A DNA stretch of 64,000 bases from an uncultured Prevotellaceae bacterium. GTDB taxonomy: Bacteria; Bacteroidota; Bacteroidia; Bacteroidales; Bacteroidaceae. The translations under genes and the position numbers were made by a program. Location of the stretch: positions 186,001 through 250,000 of the forward strand of contig CADAAR010000001.1 in NCBI GenBank assembly GCA_902785945.1, written 5' to 3'. The notes below the pieces were generated by a model that saw only the letters and a list, made by a program, of their open reading frames with translations, was not told the origin of the DNA and ran no database searches. Shown here in pieces: positions 22,320 to 30,591 of this stretch (positions are counted from its first letter, which is position 1; each line of letters opens with the position of its first letter).

Positions 22320-23621
22320 ATGAGATACGACATTAGCAATCAGAAGGCTCCCGAGATGCCTAACCTCGGAAAAGGTACAGAATGTATCAAATTCCTGCTC
22401 ACGCAGGCCTCGAAAGACATGCACGAATCCCTCGTTCCGATGCTCTTTCCCTCTCTTGGTGCGCACATCAGCGGCGCAGAATTTCAGTATCCCGACCGCA
22501 GTTGGAAGGAAACATGTGGCATGATGGCCCAGTTGGTGGGCAATTCGGGCGACAACAAGGGCCAATTGACCGACTTAGTGAAAGCAATTTGCCGCGACTT
22601 CACCCGTCACGACGAAGCGGAATACAAAAAGTTGGAGGATTGGTCGAATCTCTACCAGGCCAAGAAGAACGCTAAGGACACGCCCGTATGTCCGACTATT
22701 GCTATCTGGTTTCCACCTGTCGACACCACCAAACCGGCCTTCCTCAAGAATGCCATAGCCCTTGAGAAGCTGGGTGGACGGACGCAGTATTTCGACCTGC
22801 CCGAGGTAGAGATGGCCGACCAGCTGTGCGGCAGCCACAAGCAGGTTTCCAAGACGTTCCGCAACATCTTCGACAAGGCAAAGGCCGGCGCCCTGCGTGC
22901 CACGGTCGACGGCGTCACCGGCAACCCCATCATGCGTGCCAACATCACGATGTCGGGCGTGCCCATTACCGTACGTCCCTTCTATAAGAACGAACTCTTC
23001 AACGGCACCTTCGGACGTATCGTCTTCTCCTTCAAGCCGCGTGGAGGTCGCAAGGGAAAAATACCCCGCGTGGGTGAGTATACTGATGAGTTCTACCAGA
23101 AGTTGGAAGAATATCTGGCGCGACTCGACATCTGCAAGGGTCGTTACATTATCAAGCCTTTGAACAAGCTGATCGACAAGATGGCCGAGGATATGGCGAC
23201 GATGGCCGACCTGGCCGACGATGACGACCTGTGGGACATCTCCAAGCGTGCTCTTATCAATGCCTGGAAGGCCGGCTGCGTGATGTGGGCACTCAACAAT
23301 CAGACATGGACACGAGCCATGGGCGAACTCGTCGAGTGGCTGGTATACCACGATTTGTGGTCGAAGATGCACCTTTTTGCCGACATGTTCAGCCAAGCTA
23401 CTGATCAGGTGAGTGAGGCCCAGCGTCGTGGTCCGAAGAACATGCTCAACAGCCTGCCCAATACGTTCAACGAGGCTCAGCTGGAAGCGCTCCGCGCGGA
23501 GCTTGGCAAGAACAAGGAGGGCACCAAGGGACAATTGAGTCAATGGCTGTTCCGCAAGTTCATCACCTACTCGAACCAGACGGGACTGTATACCAAGACC
23601 GAGGAATACCTGAAGGGATAG
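22320..23621 (+). CDS. DUF3987-like (primase-helicase type) protein with altered Walker A
   Basis: 433 aa. It follows the outline of Bacteroidales DUF3987 proteins: ESLVPMLFPSLGAHISGAEF, a P-loop position reading GNSGDNKGQ (residues 74-82) instead of GxxxxGK[ST], DTPVCPTIAIW, then MSGVPITVRPFYKNELFNGTFGRIVFSF. The P-loop change suggests weak or no ATP hydrolysis. It lies 48 bp before the primase gene in one unit. It may have been replaced in function by, or work with, another ATPase. Compare the intact VirE_N/DUF3987 protein at 53026. Confidence 0.6.
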   Translation: MRYDISNQKAPEMPNLGKGTECIKFLLTQASKDMHESLVPMLFPSLGAHISGAEFQYPDRSWKETCGMMAQLVGNSGDNKGQLTDLVKAICRDFTRHDEAEYKKLEDWSNLYQAKKNAKDTPVCPTIAIWFPPVDTTKPAFLKNAIALEKLGGRTQYFDLPEVEMADQLCGSHKQVSKTFRNIFDKAKAGALRATVDGVTGNPIMRANITMSGVPITVRPFYKNELFNGTFGRIVFSFKPRGGRKGKIPRVGEYTDEFYQKLEEYLARLDICKGRYIIKPLNKLIDKMAEDMATMADLADDDDLWDISKRALINAWKAGCVMWALNNQTWTRAMGELVEWLVYHDLWSKMHLFADMFSQATDQVSEAQRRGPKNMLNSLPNTFNEAQLEALRAELGKNKEGTKGQLSQWLFRKFITYSNQTGLYTKTEEYLKG

Positions 23622-23651
23622 TGAAGAGTGAATAGTGAAGAGTGAAGAATT
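23621..23651 (+). repeat. GTGAAGAGTGAATA-type repeat at junction
   Basis: Four copies of AGTGAAGA/AGTGAATA between the DUF3987-like stop and the primase start. Confidence 0.65.
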
Positions 23652-23669
23652 TGCTACCGCAATAGAGTT

Positions 23670-24587
23670 ATGGATAGAATAGAACTTCAGAAGCTGCGCG
23701 AGCTGCCTATTGAAGGCGTCGCAGAGCGACTTGGGTTACGGGTCATGAGGCACAAGAGCCTCTGCCCGTTTCACGACGATCATCATGCGAGTCTGTCGTT
23801 CTCGGTGCGCAGGAACAGCTTCCGTTGCTTTGTCTGCGGGGCCAGCGGCGGCACGATCGACCTCGTGATGCGGCATCTTAATCTCGGCTTCCGTGAGGCC
23901 TGCAAATGGCTGGCAGATGAGAACTGCATCATTCTGACGGAGTATCAACCTCAGACATCATACATCAGCCATCAGACATCGTTCGACGCCAGTCGCTATG
24001 AGCGATATTTCGAACGGCCGTGGCTGAACGAGGCGGCACGGCGGTTTCTCTATGAGGAACGGCGGCTCGACCCAAGAGTGGTTCGCTGGTGTAGGCTGAC
24101 GTCGTGGACGGATAGGCAGGGTGTTTCATGGTTGCAAATACCTTATTATAATAACGAAGGTAAGCTCGTGGGCGTGCAGAACCGCAACCTCGTGCGCGGC
24201 GGTTCGCCCCGGTTCCGCTTCCCACAAGGTTCGCAATGCGGAATCTACAATCTGCCGGTACTCAGTCTGCTCCGTCCTGGCGAGTCGCTCTATATCACCG
24301 AGGGCTGTTCCGACTGCTGGGCCATGCTCTCGGCTGGTCATAAAGCCATCGCCATCCCCTCCGCAACATTGCTCACCAATGATGTAAGATGTAAGATGGA
24401 AGAGGTAAGAGCCAGGTTAGACATAAATTTTCACATGTTCCCTGATCGTGACGAGCCCGGCGAGCGTCTTTTCCTCCAGCTGCAGCAGGTGTTGCCCTCG
24501 CTCGTTCATCACCAGCTGCCCCCGGGTTGCAAGGATTTCGGCGAGTATTTTTCTCACAATAGGGACCGTCCCTTTTGTGAGAGATAA
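23670..24587 (+). CDS. CHC2 zinc-finger/Toprim primase-like protein
   Basis: 305 aa. N-terminal zinc ribbon CPFHDDHHASL...FRCFVCG (Cys32, His35, Cys53, Cys56) and the GGTIDLV helix of DnaG-type primases. The Toprim part has LYITEGCSDCWAML (Glu) near 207 and FPDRDEPGERL (Asp-x-Asp) near 257. No DnaB-binding domain; short mobile-element primases look like this. Its last ten codons (SHNRDRPFCER) are encoded by palindrome E, so the native C-terminus has been replaced. Confidence 0.85.
   Translation: MDRIELQKLRELPIEGVAERLGLRVMRHKSLCPFHDDHHASLSFSVRRNSFRCFVCGASGGTIDLVMRHLNLGFREACKWLADENCIILTEYQPQTSYISHQTSFDASRYERYFERPWLNEAARRFLYEERRLDPRVVRWCRLTSWTDRQGVSWLQIPYYNNEGKLVGVQNRNLVRGGSPRFRFPQGSQCGIYNLPVLSLLRPGESLYITEGCSDCWAMLSAGHKAIAIPSATLLTNDVRCKMEEVRARLDINFHMFPDRDEPGERLFLQLQQVLPSLVHHQLPPGCKDFGEYFSHNRDRPFCER
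24552..24582. repeat. REP-like palindrome E (3' end of primase gene)
   Basis: 31 nt, identical to copy C inside the RAYT gene 6.8 kb away. Ends 2 bp before the primase stop codon (24585-24587). Confidence 0.85.
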
Positions 24588-24603
24588 CCTTGCCTTATTC
24601 AGA

Positions 24604-24641
24604 AATAACCTGCCATTATTTATAAATAATGGCAGGTTATT
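24604..24641. repeat. Perfect 38-bp palindrome
   Basis: AATAACCTGCCATTATTTA followed directly by its exact reverse complement, no spacer. 21 bp downstream of palindrome E, upstream of the HU promoter. No T-run, so not a simple terminator. Confidence 0.85.
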
Positions 24642-24666
24642 ATTTAACACTCTTTATCATAAAATC

Positions 24667-24698
24667 TTTGGTGGTCTCGGAAATTATTCGTATCTTTG
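24667..24698 (+). promoter_or_regulatory. Promoter of the HU-like gene
   Basis: -33 TTTG at 24667-24670, 20-bp spacer, -7 TATCTTTG at 24691-24698. Confidence 0.8.
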
Positions 24699-24792
24699 TA
24701 GCGTTAAAAGAACAATGTAAAAAATGCGGGAAGGGCCACCCGATGTAGATGGTCCACTTAGTAATATAATACCACGAAAAATTTTTAAAAGT

Positions 24793-25668
24793 ATGATTGA
24801 ACTGTATTTGTCAAAAGTGACCGAGAGTTCGGAATCAGAACAGGCGGGTAAACTCTACGCCCGCGTGAGTTACAAACAGACCATGACCGTGCAGGACATG
24901 GCGCATCACATGGCTGAGCACAACACGGCCTTCTCAGAGGGAACCATTACCGGTATCCTGATCGACTTCGTGAAGTGCATCCGCGAGCAGGTATTGAACG
25001 GTAACACCGTGAAGATTGACAACCTCGCCATCTTCAAGGCCACCGTCGAGGGCAACGGCCTGGAGACCATGTACGACGCCGCCAGCGATAAGGTGGCTTC
25101 AGCAACCGTCGGCAGCCTGCAGGAGGGCGCCAAGACCGGTGCTGCCGTGAAGGTGATCAAGCTGCTGGCACAGTCGACGGGCGAGTTCACCCGCGATGAG
25201 CTGAAGAAGGACGCTAAGCTCTCCTGGACCGACAAGACCAAGGCCGAGATCGCAGCTGCCAAGGCTGCTGCCCAAGGCGGCAATGGCGGCGATTCAGGAA
25301 ACAGCGGCAGCGGCGGCAGCGACAATGGCGGCGGTAATTCCGGTGGTAACTCCGGCGATTCCGGCCAGAGCCAGCAGGCAACCACCTTCGCGCTGACTAT
25401 CAGCAAGACTGGTATTGGTAGCGCTTCTGTCACCAAGGATGGTAATGCCATCGCCTCTGGCGCTTCTCTGAACGAGGACGACGAGGTGGCGATCAGCATC
25501 ACGCCCGCTGAAGGCCAAGTGCCCACCGCTACCGTGAATGGCTCAGAGATCGAGCTCACCGAGGACAATGGTGTTTACACCGGTAGCTTCGCTATGCCTG
25601 GTCAGGCCTCGACCCTCATCATCAACACCGGCGAAGGCGAAGACGATGATTACGATCCCAACGCCTGA
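24793..25668 (+). CDS. HU-like DNA-binding protein with glycine linker and C-terminal Ig-like domain
   Basis: 291 aa. Residues 1-125 are an HU-HIG type domain (YLSKVTESSESEQAGKLYARV, TMTVQDMAHHMAEHNTAFS, DNLAIFKATVEG). A Gly/Ser/Asn linker covers about 158-195. Residues 198-280 are a beta-sandwich-like domain (FALTISKTGIGSASVTKDGN, then TATVNGSEIELTEDNGVYTG), ending in an acidic tail (GEGEDDDYDPNA). It should bind DNA; the C-terminal domain may be a scaffold. ATG at 24793 chosen because the earlier frame lacks HU similarity. Followed by a terminator. Confidence 0.8.
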   Translation: MIELYLSKVTESSESEQAGKLYARVSYKQTMTVQDMAHHMAEHNTAFSEGTITGILIDFVKCIREQVLNGNTVKIDNLAIFKATVEGNGLETMYDAASDKVASATVGSLQEGAKTGAAVKVIKLLAQSTGEFTRDELKKDAKLSWTDKTKAEIAAAKAAAQGGNGGDSGNSGSGGSDNGGGNSGGNSGDSGQSQQATTFALTISKTGIGSASVTKDGNAIASGASLNEDDEVAISITPAEGQVPTATVNGSEIELTEDNGVYTGSFAMPGQASTLIINTGEGEDDDYDPNA

Positions 25669-25687
25669 ACCTAGGCCTCTTCTAATG

Positions 25688-25717
25688 AATAATCCCCGCC
25701 AATCGGTGGGGATTATT
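25688..25717. terminator. Terminator between HU-like gene and guanine deaminase
   Basis: 13-bp stem AATAATCCCCGCC/GGTGGGGATTATT (one G-T pair), loop AATC, T-rich downstream. Convergent genes, probably shared. Confidence 0.85.
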
Positions 25718-27001
25718 TTATTTGTTTGCTACCAATGGTTCTTTAATTTCCTTTCCACAACAGAAGCGATGCTCAATCTGACGATCGTCGCCCAGATAGA
25801 TGAATCGTTCCAGACGGTGAAGCAGCGAGTATTCCGAAGGATAGAGCACGCTGTCGTTGATGACCAGGGCATCGAAGTCGTATCCAGGTTCGAAGCTACC
25901 CACCTTGCCAAAGAAACTGCCTGCCGACTTTGTGGCAATCCAGAATACCTCAGGCAGCGTAAGGAAACTCTTATTGTGATCTTGCTGGTAATGCATCTTG
26001 CTGACCTGAATGGCATATACCATCATGCGGAACATGTTCAGGTCGTGACCACCGCTGATGTCGCTGCCCAAACCGATACGGAGGCCCTCATCAAGGAACG
26101 TACGGACGGGAGCCAGACCCGAGGCAATATTGAGGTTCGACGTAGGACAATGTGCGACCATCACGCCCTGACGCTTCATCAGTTCCAGTTCCTCGCCTTC
26201 AGTCCAAACGCAGTGGGCCATGATGGTAGGAGTCTGTCCGAAGAGTCCGTAGCGGTTATAGGCATCACCATAGCAGGTGCTTTCCTTCTCCAGATCCTGT
26301 ACCCAGGCGATCTCTGAAGTGTTCTCCGACAGATGCGACTGTACGGGCATCTGATACTTATTGGCAAGCTCGCCACAGGCTTTCAGCAGTTCTGGCGTAC
26401 ACGAAGGAACAAAGCGCGGGGTGATGATAGGACGAACCAATGCGTCGGGTTGATTAAACTCGGCTATCAACCGCTCGTTACCCTCAACAGCAGCCTCCAC
26501 GTCTTCACAGAGGGCATCAGGACAGTTTCGGTTCATGGCCACCTTACCGACCAGAGCCCCCATACCGGCCTCCTGATACAGCTTCATCAGCACGCGGGTA
26601 CTCTCTGTGTGAACGGTTGCGAAAACCACACTTCGCATGGTGCCGAAAAGCCACTGGGTATGCAGGAATCGACGATACATGCGTTCGGCATAATGCACAT
26701 CAGCATACTTCGACTCCTCAGGGAAGGTGTAGTTCTGTAACCAAGGCAACAGTTCCATATCCATTGCCACACCCTGATTATGCACCTGCGGAGCATGGAC
26801 ATGCATATCGTTCATGGCGGGAATCAGCAAACGATCGCCGAAGTCTATGACCTCAGCATCCGCTCTGTCGGACTCAGTCAGATTTGCAGACACACCAACG
26901 ACACGCCCATTAGCATCGACGGTGACATAACCGTTCTCAAATACTTCGAAACGGTTTTTCTCCTTGGTAAAAAGGATATGAGCTTTATAGACTTTTTTCA
27001 T
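25718..27001 (-). CDS. guaD: Guanine deaminase (amidohydrolase)
   Basis: A 427-aa metal-dependent hydrolase of the amidohydrolase superfamily, similar to guanine deaminases that convert guanine to xanthine. Metal ligands appear as NDMHVHAPQ (about 64-72), QSHLSE, MAHCVW and GSDISGGHDLNMF. The PxxxDxHxHxxQ signature fits guanine deaminase better than cytosine deaminase or adenosine deaminase. It is the last gene of an operon: it starts 1 bp after the AAA/CYTH gene ends. Confidence 0.85.
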   Translation of the reverse strand: MKKVYKAHILFTKEKNRFEVFENGYVTVDANGRVVGVSANLTESDRADAEVIDFGDRLLIPAMNDMHVHAPQVHNQGVAMDMELLPWLQNYTFPEESKYADVHYAERMYRRFLHTQWLFGTMRSVVFATVHTESTRVLMKLYQEAGMGALVGKVAMNRNCPDALCEDVEAAVEGNERLIAEFNQPDALVRPIITPRFVPSCTPELLKACGELANKYQMPVQSHLSENTSEIAWVQDLEKESTCYGDAYNRYGLFGQTPTIMAHCVWTEGEELELMKRQGVMVAHCPTSNLNIASGLAPVRTFLDEGLRIGLGSDISGGHDLNMFRMMVYAIQVSKMHYQQDHNKSFLTLPEVFWIATKSAGSFFGKVGSFEPGYDFDALVINDSVLYPSEYSLLHRLERFIYLGDDRQIEHRFCCGKEIKEPLVANK

Positions 27002-27002
27002 T

Positions 27003-28103
27003 TTATCGGGTTAGTGCAATATTATAGTTGAGGTAGCGGGGATTGCCCGTAACGTCTTCGAGCACCTTGATGAAAGGCGGGAAATTAACCGTTTCCTGCT
27101 CGCCCACTCCCTTGGTTTCCATCATCACGAGGTTGTTAATGGGCGCAGAGAATGTATCGATCTCGAAGAACTGTCCTTTCCAGATGAAGCTCTGACGCTT
27201 CTTCTTAATGGTAGCGCGATAAGGATCGGCCTGCTGAAGCATCTGCTCATAGAGGTTGTTATCGATGCGACGCTCGGTCTCAATGTCTTCGGTCTCTGAG
27301 ATGCGTTTCTTTGAGCGGTGTACGTTGACCACCTTACCACCACTAAACACCCTACGGCGCAGGCGAACCTCACAGCCAGGCTCTGCCACAAGGTAGGTCT
27401 GGGTAATCTCGCTCTCGGAGCACTCGGGAATCTCGCCCACGATCTCCACGCGATAGACGCGCTCTTCCTGAACAGGCTGCGGCAAGCCTACCACCTTCGA
27501 GATTTCTTTCAGCACACGGTTGAGCTTGTTCTCAAAGTCATCGTGGTTATTGATGACACGCAGATGAGGATGGCCCGTCCAGGCCTTGATTACTTTCTTA
27601 TCAAGTTCACGGGCGATACGCAGACCTTCTTCATTGGCTTGTTCGTAACGAGTGGCATTGGTGGCGGTGGTATAATACTGTTCGGCACCATCAGCCGCAC
27701 TCACCAGGTGAAGCACAGCATCATAACGTTCCAACAGTTCATTGGGATTAGTACCTGCCATAGCCGTTATCTCCTGCCATTCCCCGGGTGTGATATAGGC
27801 CGAGATATCCATTGTGCCTCTGTCGCAGACAATGAGTACAGGCTTGGTGCAGACCTCAGCCAGACGAAAGAATGAATCCTCAAGGGCCAGTTGCGTCTCC
27901 AGAATAGCCCGCTCACCCTGATAGTAGAGATCACGGTTGGGTGTGAGATAGTTCCATCCAGCCGTACTGTAGATGGTAGGCACCTCGGGCACGTTAAATA
28001 CTTTGTAACCGAATCCGGAGAAGTATTCCGTGATCTTCACCAAGGCAGTGGTCTTACCAGCGCAAGGGCCACCCGTCAGAACAATTTTCTTTATCTCAGG
28101 CAT
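27003..28103 (-). CDS. P-loop NTPase (AAA_28) fused to a CYTH-like domain
   Basis: 366 aa. Walker A GGPCAGKTT (11-19) and the kinase-like DRGTMDISAY near 97 mark an AAA_28/NadR-like ATPase. The C-terminal 160 residues (VYRVEIVGEIPECSE, QTYLVAEPGCEVRLRRR, ending ETKGVGEQE) resemble a CYTH/triphosphate-tunnel fold, though the ExExK motif at the entry is not standard. Such fusions occur in Bacteroidota; substrate unknown, possibly nucleotide or thiamine-related triphosphate chemistry. Lies in an operon between pfkA and guanine deaminase, with a 7-bp gap. Confidence 0.7.
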   Translation of the reverse strand: MPEIKKIVLTGGPCAGKTTALVKITEYFSGFGYKVFNVPEVPTIYSTAGWNYLTPNRDLYYQGERAILETQLALEDSFFRLAEVCTKPVLIVCDRGTMDISAYITPGEWQEITAMAGTNPNELLERYDAVLHLVSAADGAEQYYTTATNATRYEQANEEGLRIARELDKKVIKAWTGHPHLRVINNHDDFENKLNRVLKEISKVVGLPQPVQEERVYRVEIVGEIPECSESEITQTYLVAEPGCEVRLRRRVFSGGKVVNVHRSKKRISETEDIETERRIDNNLYEQMLQQADPYRATIKKKRQSFIWKGQFFEIDTFSAPINNLVMMETKGVGEQETVNFPPFIKVLEDVTGNPRYLNYNIALTR

Positions 28104-28110
28104 AGTGTTG

Positions 28111-29088
28111 TTAAATACTCAGTTCGTCGAGGACTGTGATGAGGCGTTTGTCGAAACGCTTGTCGGTACGGATACACTCCGTAAAAGGTACATATACCAC
28201 ATCGTTGTTACGCACGCCAACCATGATATTACGCTGCCCCTGCTTGATAGCCTCGATGGCACCGACACCAGTGATAGAAGCCAAGATGCGGTCACGGGCA
28301 GAGGGCGAACCTCCACGCTGCAGATGGCCCAAGATAGACACACGCACATCGAACCCGGGGAACTCCTTCTTCACACGGTCAGCATAATAAAGCGCACCGC
28401 ACTTCGGACTCTCCGACACGATGACAATACAAGATTTCTTTGACTTACGGATACCACGACCCATGAAGGCAGCCAGCTGGTCGACATCGGTAGCCTCCTC
28501 TGGAACGATGGCAGCCTCGGCACCGCAGGCGATAGCACAGTTCTGCGCCAGGAAACCAGCATCACGACCCATCACCTCGACAAAGAAGATGCGCTCGTGA
28601 GAATTGGCCGTATCACGGATGCGGTCGACACATTCCATGATGGTATTCATAGTCGTATCATATCCAATGGTATTGTCGGTGCCATAAAGGTCGTTGTCGA
28701 TGGTGCCAGGCAGACCGATGCAGGGGAAGTCGAACTCCATACCGAAGTTACGGGCGCCAGTCAGCGAACCGTTACCGCCAATCACGACCAAGGCATCGAT
28801 CTTTTCTTTCTTACATGTCTCATAGGCTTTCTTCATACCAGCCATCGTCATAAACTCCTTACTCCTCGCGGTCTTCAGAATGGTACCGCCTCGGGTAATG
28901 ATACCACTGACGTCTTCAGTTGTGAACTCCTTTACCTCGCCTTTGATCAGCCCATCGTAACCACGATAGATACCTTTGATTTGAAAACCATTATAAATAC
29001 CGGCACGTGTGACGGCGCGAATGGCAGCATTCATACCAGGAGCATCGCCACCTGATGTCAGAATACCGATTGTCTTAATTATCGTCAT
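28111..29088 (-). CDS. pfkA: ATP-dependent 6-phosphofructokinase
   Basis: 325 aa. Full PfkA motif set: [14 protein letters not shown] (13-26), [10 protein letters not shown] near 103, the substrate loop PGTIDND, and MGRDAGFLA. It phosphorylates fructose 6-phosphate in glycolysis. GGNGS rather than GGDGS is a known variant. Second gene of the nhaD operon. Confidence 0.95.
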   Translation of the reverse strand: MTIIKTIGILTSGGDAPGMNAAIRAVTRAGIYNGFQIKGIYRGYDGLIKGEVKEFTTEDVSGIITRGGTILKTARSKEFMTMAGMKKAYETCKKEKIDALVVIGGNGSLTGARNFGMEFDFPCIGLPGTIDNDLYGTDNTIGYDTTMNTIMECVDRIRDTANSHERIFFVEVMGRDAGFLAQNCAIACGAEAAIVPEEATDVDQLAAFMGRGIRKSKKSCIVIVSESPKCGALYYADRVKKEFPGFDVRVSILGHLQRGGSPSARDRILASITGVGAIEAIKQGQRNIMVGVRNNDVVYVPFTECIRTDKRFDKRLITVLDELSI

Positions 29089-29100
29089 AACCTTATTAGT

Positions 29101-30510
29101 TTAGTTACACATGTATATTTCGAGCCAGAGGATTCCAAATCCAACCAGCCATCCTATCAATACTTTGGGAGAGATATTCTTCAGATACCAGCCCAGCTTG
29201 AGATGCTCCATCTTCATCAGAGCAATACCGCTGGTAGAACCCACCGACAACAGACAGCCACCTACTGCCGTAGAGAAGGCTACAACCAGCCAATAAGCAC
29301 CATTCATGACGAAGTTACCCATATAGTCGGCATCGGCCCAGCGACCTAACTGATGATACTCTAAGACGGGATAGAGCGAAATATCGCTGATGGCAATAGT
29401 AAACGTATCGACAAGACTGGAAAGAAGACCTGACAGAGCACCCACAATCCAGATATTATGGATATGGAAGTCGATCCAGGAAGACACATCGCCAAAGACA
29501 CCCGTCTCCATTACCACACCCATGCCCAGCATAATACCCATCACAAAGAGCATCTGCTGGATGGCACCGTATTTCATGGCCTGAGGCAGACGGCGCTCCG
29601 ACATGCGGTCGGCCAACATCAGCTTGCGATTAAAGGCTTCGTTGACAACCCACAACACACTCAGCACACAAAGGGCACCAAGGAACGGTGGCAACTTGGT
29701 GATGTTATGGAAGGTGGGGATAAACCACAGTCCACCGATACCAACAAACAACATCAGTATGCGCTGCCAGGGAAGCAGATTAGTTTCGTCGCCCCTATAA
29801 GGCATCGGTGACCACTGGGTGTCGAGACTCTCAGGCAGTTGCACATTAATCATAATGGTAGGGATGACCCACGCCATAATGGCAGGCAGAGCTAGATAGG
29901 CAGAGAAATGCGTAGCTGTGACGGCACCGTTGCCCCACAACAACAAACCTGTAGGATCGCCTATAACCGTAAAACATCCACCACAGCAAGCAGCTATCAC
30001 AATGGCACTGCCTATGAGCATGCGCTGACGACGGTTCTGAACAATGCCACGCATGATAACCAGCATCATCGTGGCCGTTGTGAGGTTGTCGAGATTGGCA
30101 GAGATGATGAAGGTGGCTATAGTGATAGTCCAAAGCAGACGCTTAGGATTGTGGGTCTTGATCCATTTCTGAACAAAGTCGAAACAACCATTGTTATCGA
30201 GAATCTCGATGATAGTCATCGTGGCCAGCAAGAACATAACGATACTGGCAGCACGACCCACATAATTCAAGAAAATCTCATTGCAAATGTAGAATTTTAC
30301 AGCACTACTCGAAGGTACCTCGCCAGCCAGATAGTCAGCATATTCGCGAGGATGCTGCGACATGACGAAATCGGCTCCCCAACAGATATAGAGCACCCAA
30401 CCCACCGTACCAAGAAACATGGCTATAGCAGCCTTGTTAACACCAGTCAGATGACCTGTCGCTATGAGCAGATATCCGAAGAGTAATAATATGACTATGA
30501 TTAGTGTCAT
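29101..30510 (-). CDS. nhaD: NhaD-type sodium/proton antiporter
   Basis: A 469-aa membrane protein with about 12 hydrophobic helices. Family-typical segments are NLDNLTTATMMLVIMRG, GGCFTVIGDPTGLLLW, LSSLVDTFTIAISD and GNFVMNGAYW. NhaD exchanges Na+ (or Li+) for protons across the inner membrane. It heads the operon and has its own promoter. Confidence 0.9.
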   Translation of the reverse strand: MTLIIVILLLFGYLLIATGHLTGVNKAAIAMFLGTVGWVLYICWGADFVMSQHPREYADYLAGEVPSSSAVKFYICNEIFLNYVGRAASIVMFLLATMTIIEILDNNGCFDFVQKWIKTHNPKRLLWTITIATFIISANLDNLTTATMMLVIMRGIVQNRRQRMLIGSAIVIAACCGGCFTVIGDPTGLLLWGNGAVTATHFSAYLALPAIMAWVIPTIMINVQLPESLDTQWSPMPYRGDETNLLPWQRILMLFVGIGGLWFIPTFHNITKLPPFLGALCVLSVLWVVNEAFNRKLMLADRMSERRLPQAMKYGAIQQMLFVMGIMLGMGVVMETGVFGDVSSWIDFHIHNIWIVGALSGLLSSLVDTFTIAISDISLYPVLEYHQLGRWADADYMGNFVMNGAYWLVVAFSTAVGGCLLSVGSTSGIALMKMEHLKLGWYLKNISPKVLIGWLVGFGILWLEIYMCN

Positions 30511-30534
30511 TATTTCACATTACGCTTTCGGGCA

Positions 30535-30566
30535 CAAAATTACAACAAAAAAAAGAAACTTCCAAA
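30535..30566 (-). promoter_or_regulatory. nhaD operon promoter
   Basis: Minus strand -33 TTTG (30566-30563), 20-bp spacer, -7 TAATTTTG (30542-30535). Confidence 0.78.
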
Positions 30567-30591
30567 TCTTTTATAAGGAAAATGAGTGAGA

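Noticed and set aside
22575-23543. 322-aa minus-strand frame
   Set aside because: Mirror of the DUF3987-like gene; composition is typical of an antisense shadow.
24417-24650. 77-aa minus-strand frame crossing palindromes
   Set aside because: Built from palindrome E and the 38-bp palindrome on the non-coding strand; its residues repeat those read from other REP copies.
14794-25717. Prophage
   Set aside because: Apart from M15 and a holin-like protein there are no capsid, tail, terminase or integrase genes.
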